From the NCBI GenBank assembly GCA_904377855.1, contig CAJFGS010000013.1, forward strand, positions 1,901 to 62,537: a DNA stretch of 60,637 nucleotides, read 5' to 3'. This stretch comes from Candidatus Avimonas merdigallinarum (GTDB lineage: Bacteria > Bacillota > Clostridia > Oscillospirales > Acutalibacteraceae). Below the pieces are notes generated by a model that made no database searches, was not told where the DNA came from, and worked only from the letters and a program-made list of their open reading frames with translations. Numbering within the stretch: position 1 is the stretch's first letter; the number at the start of each line of letters is the position of its first letter. A program made the translations under genes and the position numbers. Shown here one piece after another: positions 29,486 through 38,284 of the stretch.

Positions 29486-30346
29486 ATGAAGATATCGACA
29501 GCGGACCGGGCGCAGGTGCTGACCCAGGCGCTCCCCTACATCAAGCAGTACGCGGGCAAGACCGTGGTGATTAAATACGGCGGCAACGCCATGATTTCCG
29601 ACGAACTGAAATCCGCGGTGATGGAGGACATCGTCTTGCTTTCCACTGTCGGAATTAAGGTGGTCCTGGTGCACGGCGGCGGGCCGGAGATCAACGAGAT
29701 GCTGGCCAAAATCGGCAAGGAATCCACCTTTGTCAACGGCCTGCGGTATACCGACCGGGAGACCATGGAAGTGGTGGAAATGGTGCTCGCCGGCAAGGTG
29801 AACAAGGGGCTTGTCCAGCGGCTGGAGCAGCAGGGCGGCCGGGCGATCGGCCTGTGCGGGCTGGACGGCGGCATGCTAAAGGCCGTGAAGATGCGGGGGG
29901 AAGCGGATCTCGGCTTTGTTGGGGAGATCACCCACGTGAACGTCACCCTCATACGCAACGCCCTGGAAACCGGCACCATCCCCGTGGTGGCGACCGTCGC
30001 CGCTGGGGAACGGGACGGGGAGACCTACAACGTCAACGCCGACATCGCCGCGTCCCATATCGCGTCGGCAATGTGTGCGGAAAAGCTGGTGCTGATGACC
30101 GACGTGCGCGGCCTTTTGAAGGATAAGGACGACGAGGAAAGCCTGATTTCGGTGGTGCACGTCAGCGACGTGCCCAGCCTGAAAAAGCAGAATATCATCA
30201 AAGGCGGGATGATCCCCAAAATCGACTGCTGCGTGGAAGCGGTCCGCCGGGGCGTCAAGCGCACCCACATCATCGACGGGCGGATCCCCCACTCGATCCT
30301 GATTGAAATGCTGACCGACGAAGGCATCGGCACCATGTTCCTGTAA
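29486..30346 (+). CDS. argB: N-acetylglutamate kinase
   Basis: ArgB phosphorylates N-acetylglutamate and is commonly the arginine-feedback step when argJ is present. The 286 residues start at 29486 (MKISTADRAQVLTQALPYIK) behind AAGGAAAAGG. Motifs are VVIKYGGNAM (ATP phosphates), VHGGGPEIN (substrate), NVNADIAASHIA and GGMIPKIDCC. The N-terminal helix before the first strand fits arginine-sensitive hexameric enzymes (inference). Confidence 0.97.
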   Translation: MKISTADRAQVLTQALPYIKQYAGKTVVIKYGGNAMISDELKSAVMEDIVLLSTVGIKVVLVHGGGPEINEMLAKIGKESTFVNGLRYTDRETMEVVEMVLAGKVNKGLVQRLEQQGGRAIGLCGLDGGMLKAVKMRGEADLGFVGEITHVNVTLIRNALETGTIPVVATVAAGERDGETYNVNADIAASHIASAMCAEKLVLMTDVRGLLKDKDDEESLISVVHVSDVPSLKKQNIIKGGMIPKIDCCVEAVRRGVKRTHIIDGRIPHSILIEMLTDEGIGTMFL

Positions 30347-30418
30347 GCGGCCCATTGGGAAGGCGGGGGCGGGGCGGCCTGCCGCAGGCCTTCCATCCCG
30401 GAAAGGAAGGATGCTTTT

Positions 30419-31606
30419 ATGTTGTCCCCTGAACTGAAAAAACGGCACGACGGCGCGCTGATGCCGACCTACGGCCGGTTCCCGGTCGCGCTGGAAAGCG
30501 GCCGCGGCGCGGTCGCGGTGGATACCGAAGGTAAGGAATACGTCGATTTCGGCAGCGGGATCGGGGTGAATTCGCTGGGCTATGCCGACCCGGAATGGGT
30601 GGCGGCGGTGCAGGCGCAGGCCGCGAAGCTCCCGCATATTTCCAACCTGTATTACAGCCCGGTGCAGATTGCGTTTGCCGACGCCCTCTGCCGCACGGCG
30701 GGGATGGGCCGGGTGTTCCTCGGCAACTCCGGCGCGGAGGCGAACGAGTGCGCGATCAAGCTGGCGCGCAAGTACAGCTTTGACAAATACGGCGCGGGCC
30801 GCAGCAAGATTGTGGGGCTGCGCAACTCCTTCCACGGCCGGACGGTGACCACCCTGGCGGCGACCGGGCAGGATTCCTTCCATCAGTATTTTTATCCCTT
30901 TACGGAGGGGTTCCTGTTTGTGGAGGCCGGGAACATCAACGATCTCATCCATACGCTGGTGGAAGATGAGGACGCCGTGTGCGCGGTGATGCTGGAATGC
31001 ATCCAGGGCGAGGGGGGCGTCGTCCCGGTGGGGCGGGCCTACCTCCAGGAGGTGCGGCGGCTCTGCGCCGAGCGGGACCTGCTGCTGATTATTGACGAGG
31101 TGCAGACCGGCGCGGGCCGGACGGGGAAATTCTTCGCCTATGAGTACGCGGGCATCACGCCCGACGTGGTCACGATGGCCAAGGGCCTGGGCGGTGGGCT
31201 GCCGATCGGCGCCTGCCTGTGCACCGAGCGGCTTGCGGACGTCCTGGGGCCGGGGATGCACGGCTCCACCTTCGGCGGCAACCCGGTGGTGTGCGCCGGC
31301 GCGCAGGTGGTGCTGGACCGGCTCGCCAGGCCCGGCTTCCTGCAGGAAGTCGCGGAAAAGGGCGAATACCTCCGCTCCCGCCTGGCGGCGATGCCGCACA
31401 TCGCTGAGGTGCGGGGGATGGGCCTCATGCGGGGCGCGGTGCTGGAAAAAGGGACGGCCCGCGAGGTGGCCGAACGGTGCCTGGAAAACGGCCTGCTGGT
31501 GCTGACCGCCAAAACCCTCCTGCGGTTCCTGCCCCCGCTGACCATCACCAAAGACGAACTGGACCGCGGGCTGGATATCCTGGAATCGGTGCTGAAAACG
31601 CTCTGA
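30419..31606 (+). CDS. argD: Acetylornithine aminotransferase
   Basis: ArgD is a class III PLP aminotransferase that converts N-acetylglutamate semialdehyde to N-acetylornithine. The 395 residues carry NSGAEANECAIKLAR (cofactor phosphate), FHGRT, IIDEVQTGAGRTGKFFAYE and the PLP lysine in MAKGLGGGLPIGA. The start at 30419 follows GGAAAGGAAGG. Some homologues act in lysine synthesis too; the setting favours arginine. Confidence 0.96.
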   Translation: MLSPELKKRHDGALMPTYGRFPVALESGRGAVAVDTEGKEYVDFGSGIGVNSLGYADPEWVAAVQAQAAKLPHISNLYYSPVQIAFADALCRTAGMGRVFLGNSGAEANECAIKLARKYSFDKYGAGRSKIVGLRNSFHGRTVTTLAATGQDSFHQYFYPFTEGFLFVEAGNINDLIHTLVEDEDAVCAVMLECIQGEGGVVPVGRAYLQEVRRLCAERDLLLIIDEVQTGAGRTGKFFAYEYAGITPDVVTMAKGLGGGLPIGACLCTERLADVLGPGMHGSTFGGNPVVCAGAQVVLDRLARPGFLQEVAEKGEYLRSRLAAMPHIAEVRGMGLMRGAVLEKGTAREVAERCLENGLLVLTAKTLLRFLPPLTITKDELDRGLDILESVLKTL

Positions 31607-31644
31607 CCCCCGCTGCAGTATATTAGAAAGGGAGAGAAAACCGC

Positions 31645-32553
31645 ATGAAACACCTGCTGAAAATGCTCGACCTGTCCAAGGACGAGATCATCGACATCCT
31701 CAACCTGGCCGACCAGCTGAAATACGAGCTGGCGCACGGGATCGAACACAAGCTGCTGGCCGGCAAAACGCTGGGCATGATCTTCCAGAAGGCTTCCACC
31801 CGCACCCGCGTCTCGTTTGAGACCGGCATCTACCAGCTGGGCGGGTACGGCCTCTTCCTCTCCTCGAACGACCTGCAGATCGGCCGGGGGGAGCCGGTGG
31901 AGGACACCGCGCGGGTGCTTTCCCGGTATCTCGACGGCATTATGATCCGCACTTTCGCCCAGGAGGAAGTGGAAACCCTCGCCCGGGTGGGGAGCATCCC
32001 GGTCATCAACGGGCTGACCGATTTCTGCCATCCCTGCCAGGTCCTCGCCGACCTCATGACCGTGCGGGAGCACAAAGGCTCCCTCGAGGGGCTGAAGATG
32101 GCCTATATCGGGGACGGCAACAACATGGCCAATTCCCTGGTTGTCGGCTGCCTCAAGGTGGGCATGGACGTGTCGATCGCCTGCCCCGCCGCTTACCGCC
32201 CCGACCCGCAGGTGCTGGAATTCGCCCAGGGCTTCGGCGATCGGTTCACCCTCACCGAGGACTGCCGGACCGCGGCGAAGGACGCGGATGTGATCTTTAC
32301 CGACGTGTGGGCCTCGATGGGCCAGGAGGGGGAAGCCGAAAAGCGCCGGCAGGCTTTTGCCGGCTACCAGGTGAACGCGGAACTGCTCGCGGCGGCAAAG
32401 CCGGACTGCATGGTGCAGCACTGCCTGCCCGCCCACCGCGGGGAGGAGATCACCGCCGAGGTGTTCGAGGCGCACGCGAACGAAATTTTTGACGAGGCGG
32501 AAAACCGCCTCCACGCACAGAAGGCCGTCATGGTAACGCTCATGAAGGACTGA
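31645..32553 (+). CDS. argF: Ornithine carbamoyltransferase
   Basis: ArgF makes citrulline from ornithine and carbamoyl phosphate. The 302 residues show the carbamoyl-phosphate motif STRTR (about 51-55), FCHPCQ, the ornithine-binding DVWASMG and HCLPAHRGEEI. The family's DxxxSMG is present as DVWASMG, supporting ornithine over other carbamoyl acceptors. It ends the arginine cluster and is closed by a strong terminator. Confidence 0.97.
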   Translation: MKHLLKMLDLSKDEIIDILNLADQLKYELAHGIEHKLLAGKTLGMIFQKASTRTRVSFETGIYQLGGYGLFLSSNDLQIGRGEPVEDTARVLSRYLDGIMIRTFAQEEVETLARVGSIPVINGLTDFCHPCQVLADLMTVREHKGSLEGLKMAYIGDGNNMANSLVVGCLKVGMDVSIACPAAYRPDPQVLEFAQGFGDRFTLTEDCRTAAKDADVIFTDVWASMGQEGEAEKRRQAFAGYQVNAELLAAAKPDCMVQHCLPAHRGEEITAEVFEAHANEIFDEAENRLHAQKAVMVTLMKD

Positions 32554-32581
32554 CGAGTCCGCAAATCCTCAAAACGCAAAC

Positions 32582-32617
32582 AAGGGCTGCCGCAAAAGAA
32601 ATTTTGCGGCAGCCCTT
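32582..32617 (+). terminator. Terminator of the arginine cluster
   Basis: A 16-bp perfect stem (32582-32597 with 32602-32617) has a GAAA loop, 28 bp past the argF stop. Beyond it, 32618-32878 is GC-rich with no gene I can support. Confidence 0.92.
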
Positions 32618-32878
32618 ATCGGTTGGGTTTATTTTGATACGATTTGATTCTCCGGTTCGTCTCGGCCCGGCGAGATCCAGGATTCCCGGCCTGGCTATGG
32701 CCACTCTTTTCGGTAGGGGGCAGACCGGCGTCCCCTCACCCAGACGGGACGTCGTACGCACCCTTGCGCTTCGGGCGGGCATCGCCGCGGGCGGCCCGGC
32801 GGGAAATGGAGCTCCGCCCCTTCCCCAAACGGACGGCGGCTTCCCCTGCGCCGGCGCGTTTCCCGGTGCCGCTTCCCC

Positions 32879-33154
32879 TTACTCGGCCGTCGGGCCGCCA
32901 GCCCGGCCCTGCCGCGCGGTGTGCCACTGATCCCGCGGGAGGAAAAAGTCCTCCGGCTTGATCTGGCAGTATACCGCCAGCTGGATTAGGGAGAATACGC
33001 TCAATCGCTTGGGGATGCTGCCGGATTCGAGGCTTTCCAGGATGCCGGGCTCGGTGTCCATGATCTGCGCCATCTCCTTCTTGCTCAGGCGGTGCTTTTG
33101 CCGCAGATAGCGGATATTGTCGCAAAAGCGCGCGCATTCATCGTCCGGCATCAT
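32879..33154 (-). CDS. Small XRE-like helix-turn-helix protein
   Basis: This 91-residue protein has a Cro/C1-type HTH at about 12-65 (IRYLRQKHRLSKKEMAQIMDTEPGILESLE, then FSLIQLAVYCQIKPEDFF) and a short basic tail. It is divergent from another XRE gene starting at 33269, and the shared 114-bp region holds a long perfect inverted repeat. Two ATGs three bases apart (33154 and 33151) both follow AGGAGGGG. Function beyond regulation unknown. Confidence 0.8.
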   Translation of the reverse strand: MMPDDECARFCDNIRYLRQKHRLSKKEMAQIMDTEPGILESLESGSIPKRLSVFSLIQLAVYCQIKPEDFFLPRDQWHTARQGRAGGPTAE

Positions 33155-33181
33155 GAAAACCCCTCCTGCTGTCGTAAAAAG

Positions 33182-33252
33182 TCAATTATTACAATACTAT
33201 GGTATTTAATATTTGTCAATACATATTTGTATAATAGTATTGTAATAATTGA
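33182..33252. promoter_or_regulatory. Perfect 19-bp inverted repeat between divergent XRE genes
   Basis: The sequence at 33182-33200 (TCAATTATTACAATACTAT) recurs inverted and perfectly at 33234-33252, with 33 bp between. The arms sit symmetrically in front of the two divergent regulators, each arm near one start, with a TATAAT-like element at 33230-33235. This fits a paired operator that lets one HTH protein control both directions, possibly by bridging. Confidence 0.75.
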
Positions 33253-33268
33253 TATCGGGGATAGCAGT

Positions 33269-33544
33269 ATGCTGGGAGAGAAGATTCGCCAGTTGAGGGC
33301 GGGGCGGTCCATCAGCCAGGTGGAGCTGGCGGACGCCCTGGGGGTCACGAAGCAGAGCGTATCCAATTGGGAAAACAACAATATCCAGCCGTCGATCGAC
33401 ATGCTCATGAAGCTGGCCGGCTATTTTTCGGTCAGCACCGACAGCCTGCTGGGGCTGGACGACCGGCAGTATCTGGAGGTGACCGGCCTGTCGGAGGAAA
33501 AGCTGGGGCATATCCAGCAGATTATCGAGGATATGCGGCGGTAA
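33269..33544 (+). CDS. XRE-family transcriptional regulator (91 aa)
   Basis: From the ATG at 33269 the 91-residue protein begins MLGEKIRQLRAGRSISQ. Its HTH runs VELADALGVTKQSVSNWENNNIQPSIDMLMKLAGYFSVSTDSLLG. The C-terminal helix ends LGHIQQIIEDMRR. It is divergent to the other small XRE gene with the 19-bp inverted repeat between. The longer in-frame start at 33092 crosses the operator and the other gene, so it is rejected. Confidence 0.88.
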   Translation: MLGEKIRQLRAGRSISQVELADALGVTKQSVSNWENNNIQPSIDMLMKLAGYFSVSTDSLLGLDDRQYLEVTGLSEEKLGHIQQIIEDMRR

Positions 33545-33599
33545 GCCGGGGAGAGCGGCAGGCGGTGCCGCGCTGCACGGGCCGCGCAGGAAAATAACA

Positions 33600-33641
33600 G
33601 GGGGAAGCCGCAAAATTTACCGTTTGCGGCTTCCCCCTTTA
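33600..33641 (+). terminator. Terminator after XRE gene
   Basis: A 15-bp stem (33600-33614 with 33623-33637) encloses an 8-nt loop and is followed by TTTA. Confidence 0.85.
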
Positions 33642-33730
33642 GGCCTGTGTTCATGCGGCGGGCGGGGCGGCGAAGGCGCCCGTTCAGCGAGTGGAAAGCT
33701 TCCAGGCGTCCGGCACCCCGCCGCCGGACG

Positions 33731-33776
33731 AAAAAACGGGTACGCCCGCCTGAAATGGCGGACGTACCCGTTTTTT
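33731..33776. terminator. Bidirectional terminator for the CxxC protein gene
   Basis: An A6 tract, 14-bp arm, one mismatch, 5 bp and a TGAAAT loop, with the matching arm ending in T6 (33731-33776). It abuts the leftward gene ending at 33775. Confidence 0.85.
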
Positions 33777-33996
33777 ATCCATCGATCCGGAAGTCCTCTT
33801 CCGAATATTCCTTCAGACCCGGCTGGCGGAAAGGGATCCGCTTGAGCGGGTCGTAAACGAATTTGCGGCAGTGGTGGTACAGCGGCATCACGCCCTTTTT
33901 GGGGCAGAGGACGACCTTGCCGTCAGACGAAAGCCGCCCGTGCTGGCAGTATTCGCAGGTTGCCTGGATGTTGTTCCCGTAAAGCTTGCGCCGCAT
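33775..33996 (-). CDS. Small conserved protein with four Cys (CxxC)
   Basis: From the ATG at 33996 the product is 73 residues: MRRKLYGNNIQATCEYCQHG, then KVVLCPKKGVMPLYHHCRKFVYDPLKRIP. CEYC plus two later Cys and a His pair suggest a small zinc site. GAGGGAG precedes this start; an in-frame ATG at 34044 would add 16 residues but its Shine-Dalgarno is 13 bp away. Similar short proteins occur in Ruminococcaceae (from memory, not checked). Function unknown. Confidence 0.75.
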   Translation of the reverse strand: MRRKLYGNNIQATCEYCQHGRLSSDGKVVLCPKKGVMPLYHHCRKFVYDPLKRIPFRQPGLKEYSEEDFRIDG

Positions 33997-34101
33997 GGCG
34001 GTCTCCCTCTCTTCGAGCGATATCGACTCGTTTCTCTCTTCCATTTTACCATAATCGCCTCCTTTTTTCCAGACGGATTCTCTGGCTGTGAAAAATTTCC
34101 C

Positions 34102-35304
34102 TTACCCGCGCCGGCAGGCGTCCTCTTCCCCGGGACGCCGCCGTGCGGAAAGCCGCGTGCCGCCCTCCTTCGGCTTGACGGCGGCGGTCAGCAGGAACAG
34201 CGCGCACATGGCCAGCAGGGCGGCGGCCGCCCCGGCGGAGGAGGAATAGGGGAGGATCAGCGCGCCGGCGGAGGGGCTGAAGACCGGCGCCTCCACCGGG
34301 ATGTACCGGAACAGCAGGACGCTGAAGATCCCCCCGAGCAGCGCGTGCAGCGCGCGGGCCGCGAAAAAGCCCTTTCCCACCAGCCCTTTCCCCTGGAGGG
34401 AGGCGGCCACCTGGCAGTGGACGGAAAACCCGCCCCATCCCAGCGTCATCCCGAGCAAAAGCGGCGCGGCGGCCCCGGCATGGGCGGCCTCCACGCTGCC
34501 GCAGCTCACCTCCAGCAGGCAGGGAAGCAGGCAGACGGAGAGGGAGCGGTCCAGGCCGAGCGCTTCCAGCGGCCCGGCCAGGGCGCGGTCGATCCCGGCG
34601 GCCAGCCCGCTGCCGTCCGCGAGGGAAAGCGCCGCGGCGAACAAAAGGATAAAGCCGCACATGTACAGCATCGATCGGCAGGAGGCGTTCACCGCCTCCA
34701 CAAACGCGGCGGCCGGGGACGGGCGGGAGGGGGGCGGTGGGAGAGCGGGCTTTCCCTCGGCCGTTTCCTCTTCCCCGCCCTCGAGCCAGCGAAGCACGAG
34801 CCCCAGCACCACCGAGGCGGCGATATGGGCGGCGTACAGCATCCCGCCGTAGGCGATGCTCCCCATCATCCCCGCGCCGACGGCGCTGACGATAAAGGCC
34901 GGGCCGCCGTTGACGCAGAAGCAGAGCATCCGCCTTCCCTGCGCCCGGGTAATCGCCCCCCGTTCCACCAGTTCCCCGACCGCGATCCCGCCCGCCGGGT
35001 ATCCCCCGATAAAGCCGACCAGGATCCCGGCCGCGCAGCTTCCCGGCAGGCCGAAAAGGAAACGGGTGGGTTTTTCCAGCCGGCGCCCGATCGCCTCGCT
35101 GAGGCCGGATTTCACCAGGAATCCGGCCAGGACGAGGAAGGGGAACAGCGAGGGGATGATAATAGAGGCGCAGATCGACAGCCCCCGGCTGATGCCGGAG
35201 GCGGCGGCCTGAGGCCAGGCCAGGAGCGCGGCCCCGGCCCCGGCGCAGGCGGCAAGCAGCCCGCAGGCCGTCAGCGTGGATTTTCGGATGGTTTTGATAA
35301 ACAC
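34102..35304 (-). CDS. ylbJ: YlbJ-like sporulation integral membrane protein
   Basis: This 400-residue multi-pass protein has nucleoside-recognition (Gate) domain features: SGISRGLSICASIIIPSLFPFLVLAGFLVKSGL, GFIGGYPAGGIAVGELVERGAIT and CFCVNGGPAFIVSAVG. These match YlbJ, a SigE-controlled forespore-engulfment protein of endospore formers. About eight to ten hydrophobic segments are visible, with a Glu-rich loop at about 165-200. It is leftward and monocistronic, divergent from yqfC-yqfD. Confidence 0.88.
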   Translation of the reverse strand: MFIKTIRKSTLTACGLLAACAGAGAALLAWPQAAASGISRGLSICASIIIPSLFPFLVLAGFLVKSGLSEAIGRRLEKPTRFLFGLPGSCAAGILVGFIGGYPAGGIAVGELVERGAITRAQGRRMLCFCVNGGPAFIVSAVGAGMMGSIAYGGMLYAAHIAASVVLGLVLRWLEGGEEETAEGKPALPPPPSRPSPAAAFVEAVNASCRSMLYMCGFILLFAAALSLADGSGLAAGIDRALAGPLEALGLDRSLSVCLLPCLLEVSCGSVEAAHAGAAAPLLLGMTLGWGGFSVHCQVAASLQGKGLVGKGFFAARALHALLGGIFSVLLFRYIPVEAPVFSPSAGALILPYSSSAGAAAALLAMCALFLLTAAVKPKEGGTRLSARRRPGEEDACRRG

Positions 35305-35486
35305 GGGCGTTCTCCCGTCCTTTCCGCCCCGGAGGGCGCCGTTTTTTCTCCTGCTTTATCCTTATGTTTGTCCCCCCGCATTATTGCCTATCCCGCCGCA
35401 TATTTTTATCAGGCGGGGCAAACGGCGGGAGCCTGCCTGCCCCTGCCGAAATTTTGGCGCGGCGGCGCCGGGAAAGGGGTGGGGAC

Positions 35487-35801
35487 ATGAAAACCAAACG
35501 GCGTAAGAGGGCGCGGGAGCCGGGACGCCTCCAGGCCTATAACCTTCCCTCCCGCGTGGAAAAGGCGCTGGACCTGCCGGTCGGCTCCCTCAGCAACGCG
35601 GCGCGGATCGAGCTGTCCGGCAACCGGCGGGCGGTGATCGACGGCTGCCGGGGGATTATCGAGTATGGGGAGGAAACCGTCCGCCTGAATACGGAGGACG
35701 GGATCCTCCGGTTTATGGGGCGTGGCCTGCGCATGCGCTGCATGACGGAGGACACCGCCGTGATTGAGGGTATCATTCTCTCGCTGGAATATTTGTCGTA
35801 A
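35487..35801 (+). CDS. yqfC: Sporulation protein YqfC
   Basis: YqfC is a small conserved protein of endospore formers, expressed under SigE in Bacillus. From the ATG at 35487 (GGAAAGGGG upstream) the product has 104 residues. Signatures are YNLPSRVEKALDLPVGSLSNAARIELSGNRRAVIDGCRGI and GRGLRMRCMTEDTAVIEG. It lies 61 bp before yqfD, the universal partner. Confidence 0.9.
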   Translation: MKTKRRKRAREPGRLQAYNLPSRVEKALDLPVGSLSNAARIELSGNRRAVIDGCRGIIEYGEETVRLNTEDGILRFMGRGLRMRCMTEDTAVIEGIILSLEYLS

Positions 35802-35862
35802 TCGGACGCTGCCGGGCGGAAAATCCGAAATAGAGGAAAAAGGGAAAGGCGGGGTGGATCCC

Positions 35863-37065
35863 ATGTTTTTTATACGGCTGCTGCGCTGGCTTCTGGGCTG
35901 GGTGCGGCTGGAAGCGGAAGGCGGGTTCCCGGAACGGCTGATGAACCTTGTCGCGCGGGAAGAGATGGAGGTCTGGGACCTGTACCGCCGGGGGGAGACG
36001 CTCTCGGCCTGCTGCCCGGCCCGGCAGTACCGGCGGCTCCGCCGTCCCGCCCGCAAAGCGGGGATGCGCCTGCGGGTGAGGGAGCGGCACGGCGCGCCCT
36101 TCCTCCTGAGGCGCTACCGGTCGCGGGCGGGCGCCGCGGCGGGGCTGGCGGCCTTTTTTATCGTGCTCCAGCTGCTGGCACAGCGGACCTGGGTTATCGA
36201 GGTGCGGGGGAACGATCGGGTGTCCACCGAGGAGATCCTCTCGGTGATGGATTCGCTTGGGGTGCGGGAGGGGGAGAACCTGGCCGATCTGGATATCCCT
36301 TCCCTCCAGCTGGAGGCGATCCGGGAACTGCCCGACCTGGCCTGGTGCGTGGTGAACCTGCAGGGGAGCGTCGCCTATGTGGACGTGACCGAACGGATCC
36401 CGGCGCCCGAGCTGTCCAACGCGGATGCTCCATCCAATATCAAAGCGGCCAGAGACGGGCGGATTGTATCGATTGAAACCTATACCGGCCAGGCTCTGGT
36501 GCAGGCAGGGGACGCCGTCGCTGAAGGGATGCTCCTGGTCAGCGGGGTGGTGGAGAGCAGCGCCGGCCCGGTTTTCCGCCGCTCACAGGCCCGCATCCTC
36601 GCGCAGACCGAGCGCCGGCTGGAGGTCCGGGTGCCGCTGGAGGAAACGCAGCTCCTGCCCACGGGGGAGGAAATCCTGCGGCCCAGCCTGCGCTTTTTTA
36701 CCCTGGAGATCCCGCTGTTCACCGACGGGCCGATCGAGGGGCAGAACGCCCTGACCACCTCCCGCCACATGCTCCGGGCAGGGGGCGTTTCCCTTCCGGT
36801 GGGGATTGTCAACCGGCGGTACGCCCTGCTGGAGCCGACCGAAATCCAGCGCACGCCGGCCGAGGCGGCGGCGCTGGCCGCCCAGCGGCTGGAGGAAAGG
36901 GTGAAAAAGGAGCTGTCCGCCGCCGAAATCACCGCCCGTACGGAATCCGGGCGGCTGGAGGACGGCTGTTATGTGCTGATAGGGGAATACACCTGCATCG
37001 AGGAGATCGGCGTGGAGGAACAGCTCTTGATTGAAAACCGGGAGGTTCCGGAACCGTCAAAATAA
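35863..37065 (+). CDS. yqfD: Sporulation protein YqfD
   Basis: YqfD is a membrane protein made in the mother cell and needed for efficient spore formation. The 400 residues from 35863 start MFFIRLLRWLLGWVRLEAEG. A membrane segment lies at about 85-103 (AGLAAFFIVLQLLAQ), followed by a POTRA-like module (VIEVRGNDRVSTEEILSVMDSLGV) and LVQAGDAVAEGMLLVSGVVES. The frame extends upstream to 35764 but would overlap yqfC. Confidence 0.92.
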   Translation: MFFIRLLRWLLGWVRLEAEGGFPERLMNLVAREEMEVWDLYRRGETLSACCPARQYRRLRRPARKAGMRLRVRERHGAPFLLRRYRSRAGAAAGLAAFFIVLQLLAQRTWVIEVRGNDRVSTEEILSVMDSLGVREGENLADLDIPSLQLEAIRELPDLAWCVVNLQGSVAYVDVTERIPAPELSNADAPSNIKAARDGRIVSIETYTGQALVQAGDAVAEGMLLVSGVVESSAGPVFRRSQARILAQTERRLEVRVPLEETQLLPTGEEILRPSLRFFTLEIPLFTDGPIEGQNALTTSRHMLRAGGVSLPVGIVNRRYALLEPTEIQRTPAEAAALAAQRLEERVKKELSAAEITARTESGRLEDGCYVLIGEYTCIEEIGVEEQLLIENREVPEPSK

Positions 37066-37151
37066 GGAATTCTTTTCCATTTTCAGAAGGTTCCGAGGAA
37101 TAGCGTGGGAGTAAGCGGAAAAACGAGGTAATTTTTTGTTAAAAATGAGAA

Positions 37152-37179
37152 ATGACAAAGAAATTATTTATGGTATAAT
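37152..37179 (+). promoter_or_regulatory. Promoter of the phoH operon
   Basis: ATGACA (37152-37157), 16 bp and TATAAT (37174-37179) lie in an AT-rich gap 97 bp upstream of phoH. Confidence 0.6.
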
Positions 37180-37276
37180 AAACACAAAAGGTAAGTTTTC
37201 GTAAAAATCGGGAAGGGAATATTTTTGTTAGAATGTTCCCTGGCGCCGGGACGGGAAACAGGAAAGGGGTCCGCGG

Positions 37277-38284
37277 GTGATCGAGCAGATTGTGAATGTC
37301 GACCGTATGGAACAGGCGGTCTCGCTGTTCGGCAGCTTTGACGAAAACGTCCGGCTGATTGAACAGCATTATGGGGTGGACATTGTAACCCGCGGCACCG
37401 ATCTGAAGGTCAGCGGGGAGCCGGAAGCGGTCGGGAAGGCGGTCCGCGCCATCCAGGGGCTGCTGCAGCTGATTAACCGCGGCGAACAGCTTGGCGAGCA
37501 GAACGTGCGCTATGTGCTGATGCTGGTGGACGAGGGGGGCGAGGATCAGCTCCCGCAGCTTACCTCCGACAGCATCTGCATTACGTCCAAGGGCCGGCCG
37601 GTCAAGCCCAAGACGCTGGGGCAGAAGGCCTATGTGGAGGCTATCCGCAAAAACACCATCGTGCTGGGCGTCGGCCCGGCCGGCACCGGGAAGACCTACC
37701 TTGCCGTGGCCATGGCGGTCAACGCCTTCCGCGCGAAGGAGGTCAACCGCATCATCCTGACCCGCCCCGCGGTGGAGGCGGGGGAAAAGCTGGGGTTCCT
37801 GCCCGGCGACCTGCAGTCCAAGGTGGACCCTTATCTCCGGCCTTTGTACGACGCGCTGTTCGACATGCTGGGGGCGGAAAGCTACCAGAAGTACCTGGAG
37901 CGCGGGAACATCGAGGTGGCGCCGCTGGCGTACATGCGCGGGCGGACGCTGGACGACAGCTTTGTAATCCTGGACGAGGCGCAGAACACCACGCCGGAGC
38001 AGATGAAGATGTTCCTGACCCGGCTGGGGTTCAACTCCAAAATGGTGGTGACGGGGGACGTCACCCAAATCGATCTTCCCGACGGGCGGAAGAGCGGCCT
38101 GAAAGAGGTTTTGAAGGTCCTCAAAGGGGTCGAGGATATCGGCATCTGCACCTTCAGCCAAAAAGACGTGGTACGGCATCAGCTTGTGCAGCGGATTGTG
38201 CAGGCGTATGAGCGGTACGAAAAATACGAAGAAGGGAAACGATACAGAAGCCATGGAAAAAATCAAAGTAATCATCGAGAATAA
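37277..38284 (+). CDS. phoH: PhoH-family ATPase
   Basis: PhoH-like proteins (YbeZ/PhoH) are P-loop NTPases linked to RNA metabolism and found beside ybeY. The 335 residues start at a GTG (GGAAAGGGG upstream). A KH-like N-terminal part precedes the Walker A GPAGTGKT (about 136-143), then ILTRPAVEAGEKLGFLPGDL and Walker B FVILDEAQNTTPEQMK. The end overlaps ybeY by 32 bp, indicating coupling. Confidence 0.94.
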   Translation: MIEQIVNVDRMEQAVSLFGSFDENVRLIEQHYGVDIVTRGTDLKVSGEPEAVGKAVRAIQGLLQLINRGEQLGEQNVRYVLMLVDEGGEDQLPQLTSDSICITSKGRPVKPKTLGQKAYVEAIRKNTIVLGVGPAGTGKTYLAVAMAVNAFRAKEVNRIILTRPAVEAGEKLGFLPGDLQSKVDPYLRPLYDALFDMLGAESYQKYLERGNIEVAPLAYMRGRTLDDSFVILDEAQNTTPEQMKMFLTRLGFNSKMVVTGDVTQIDLPDGRKSGLKEVLKVLKGVEDIGICTFSQKDVVRHQLVQRIVQAYERYEKYEEGKRYRSHGKNQSNHRE

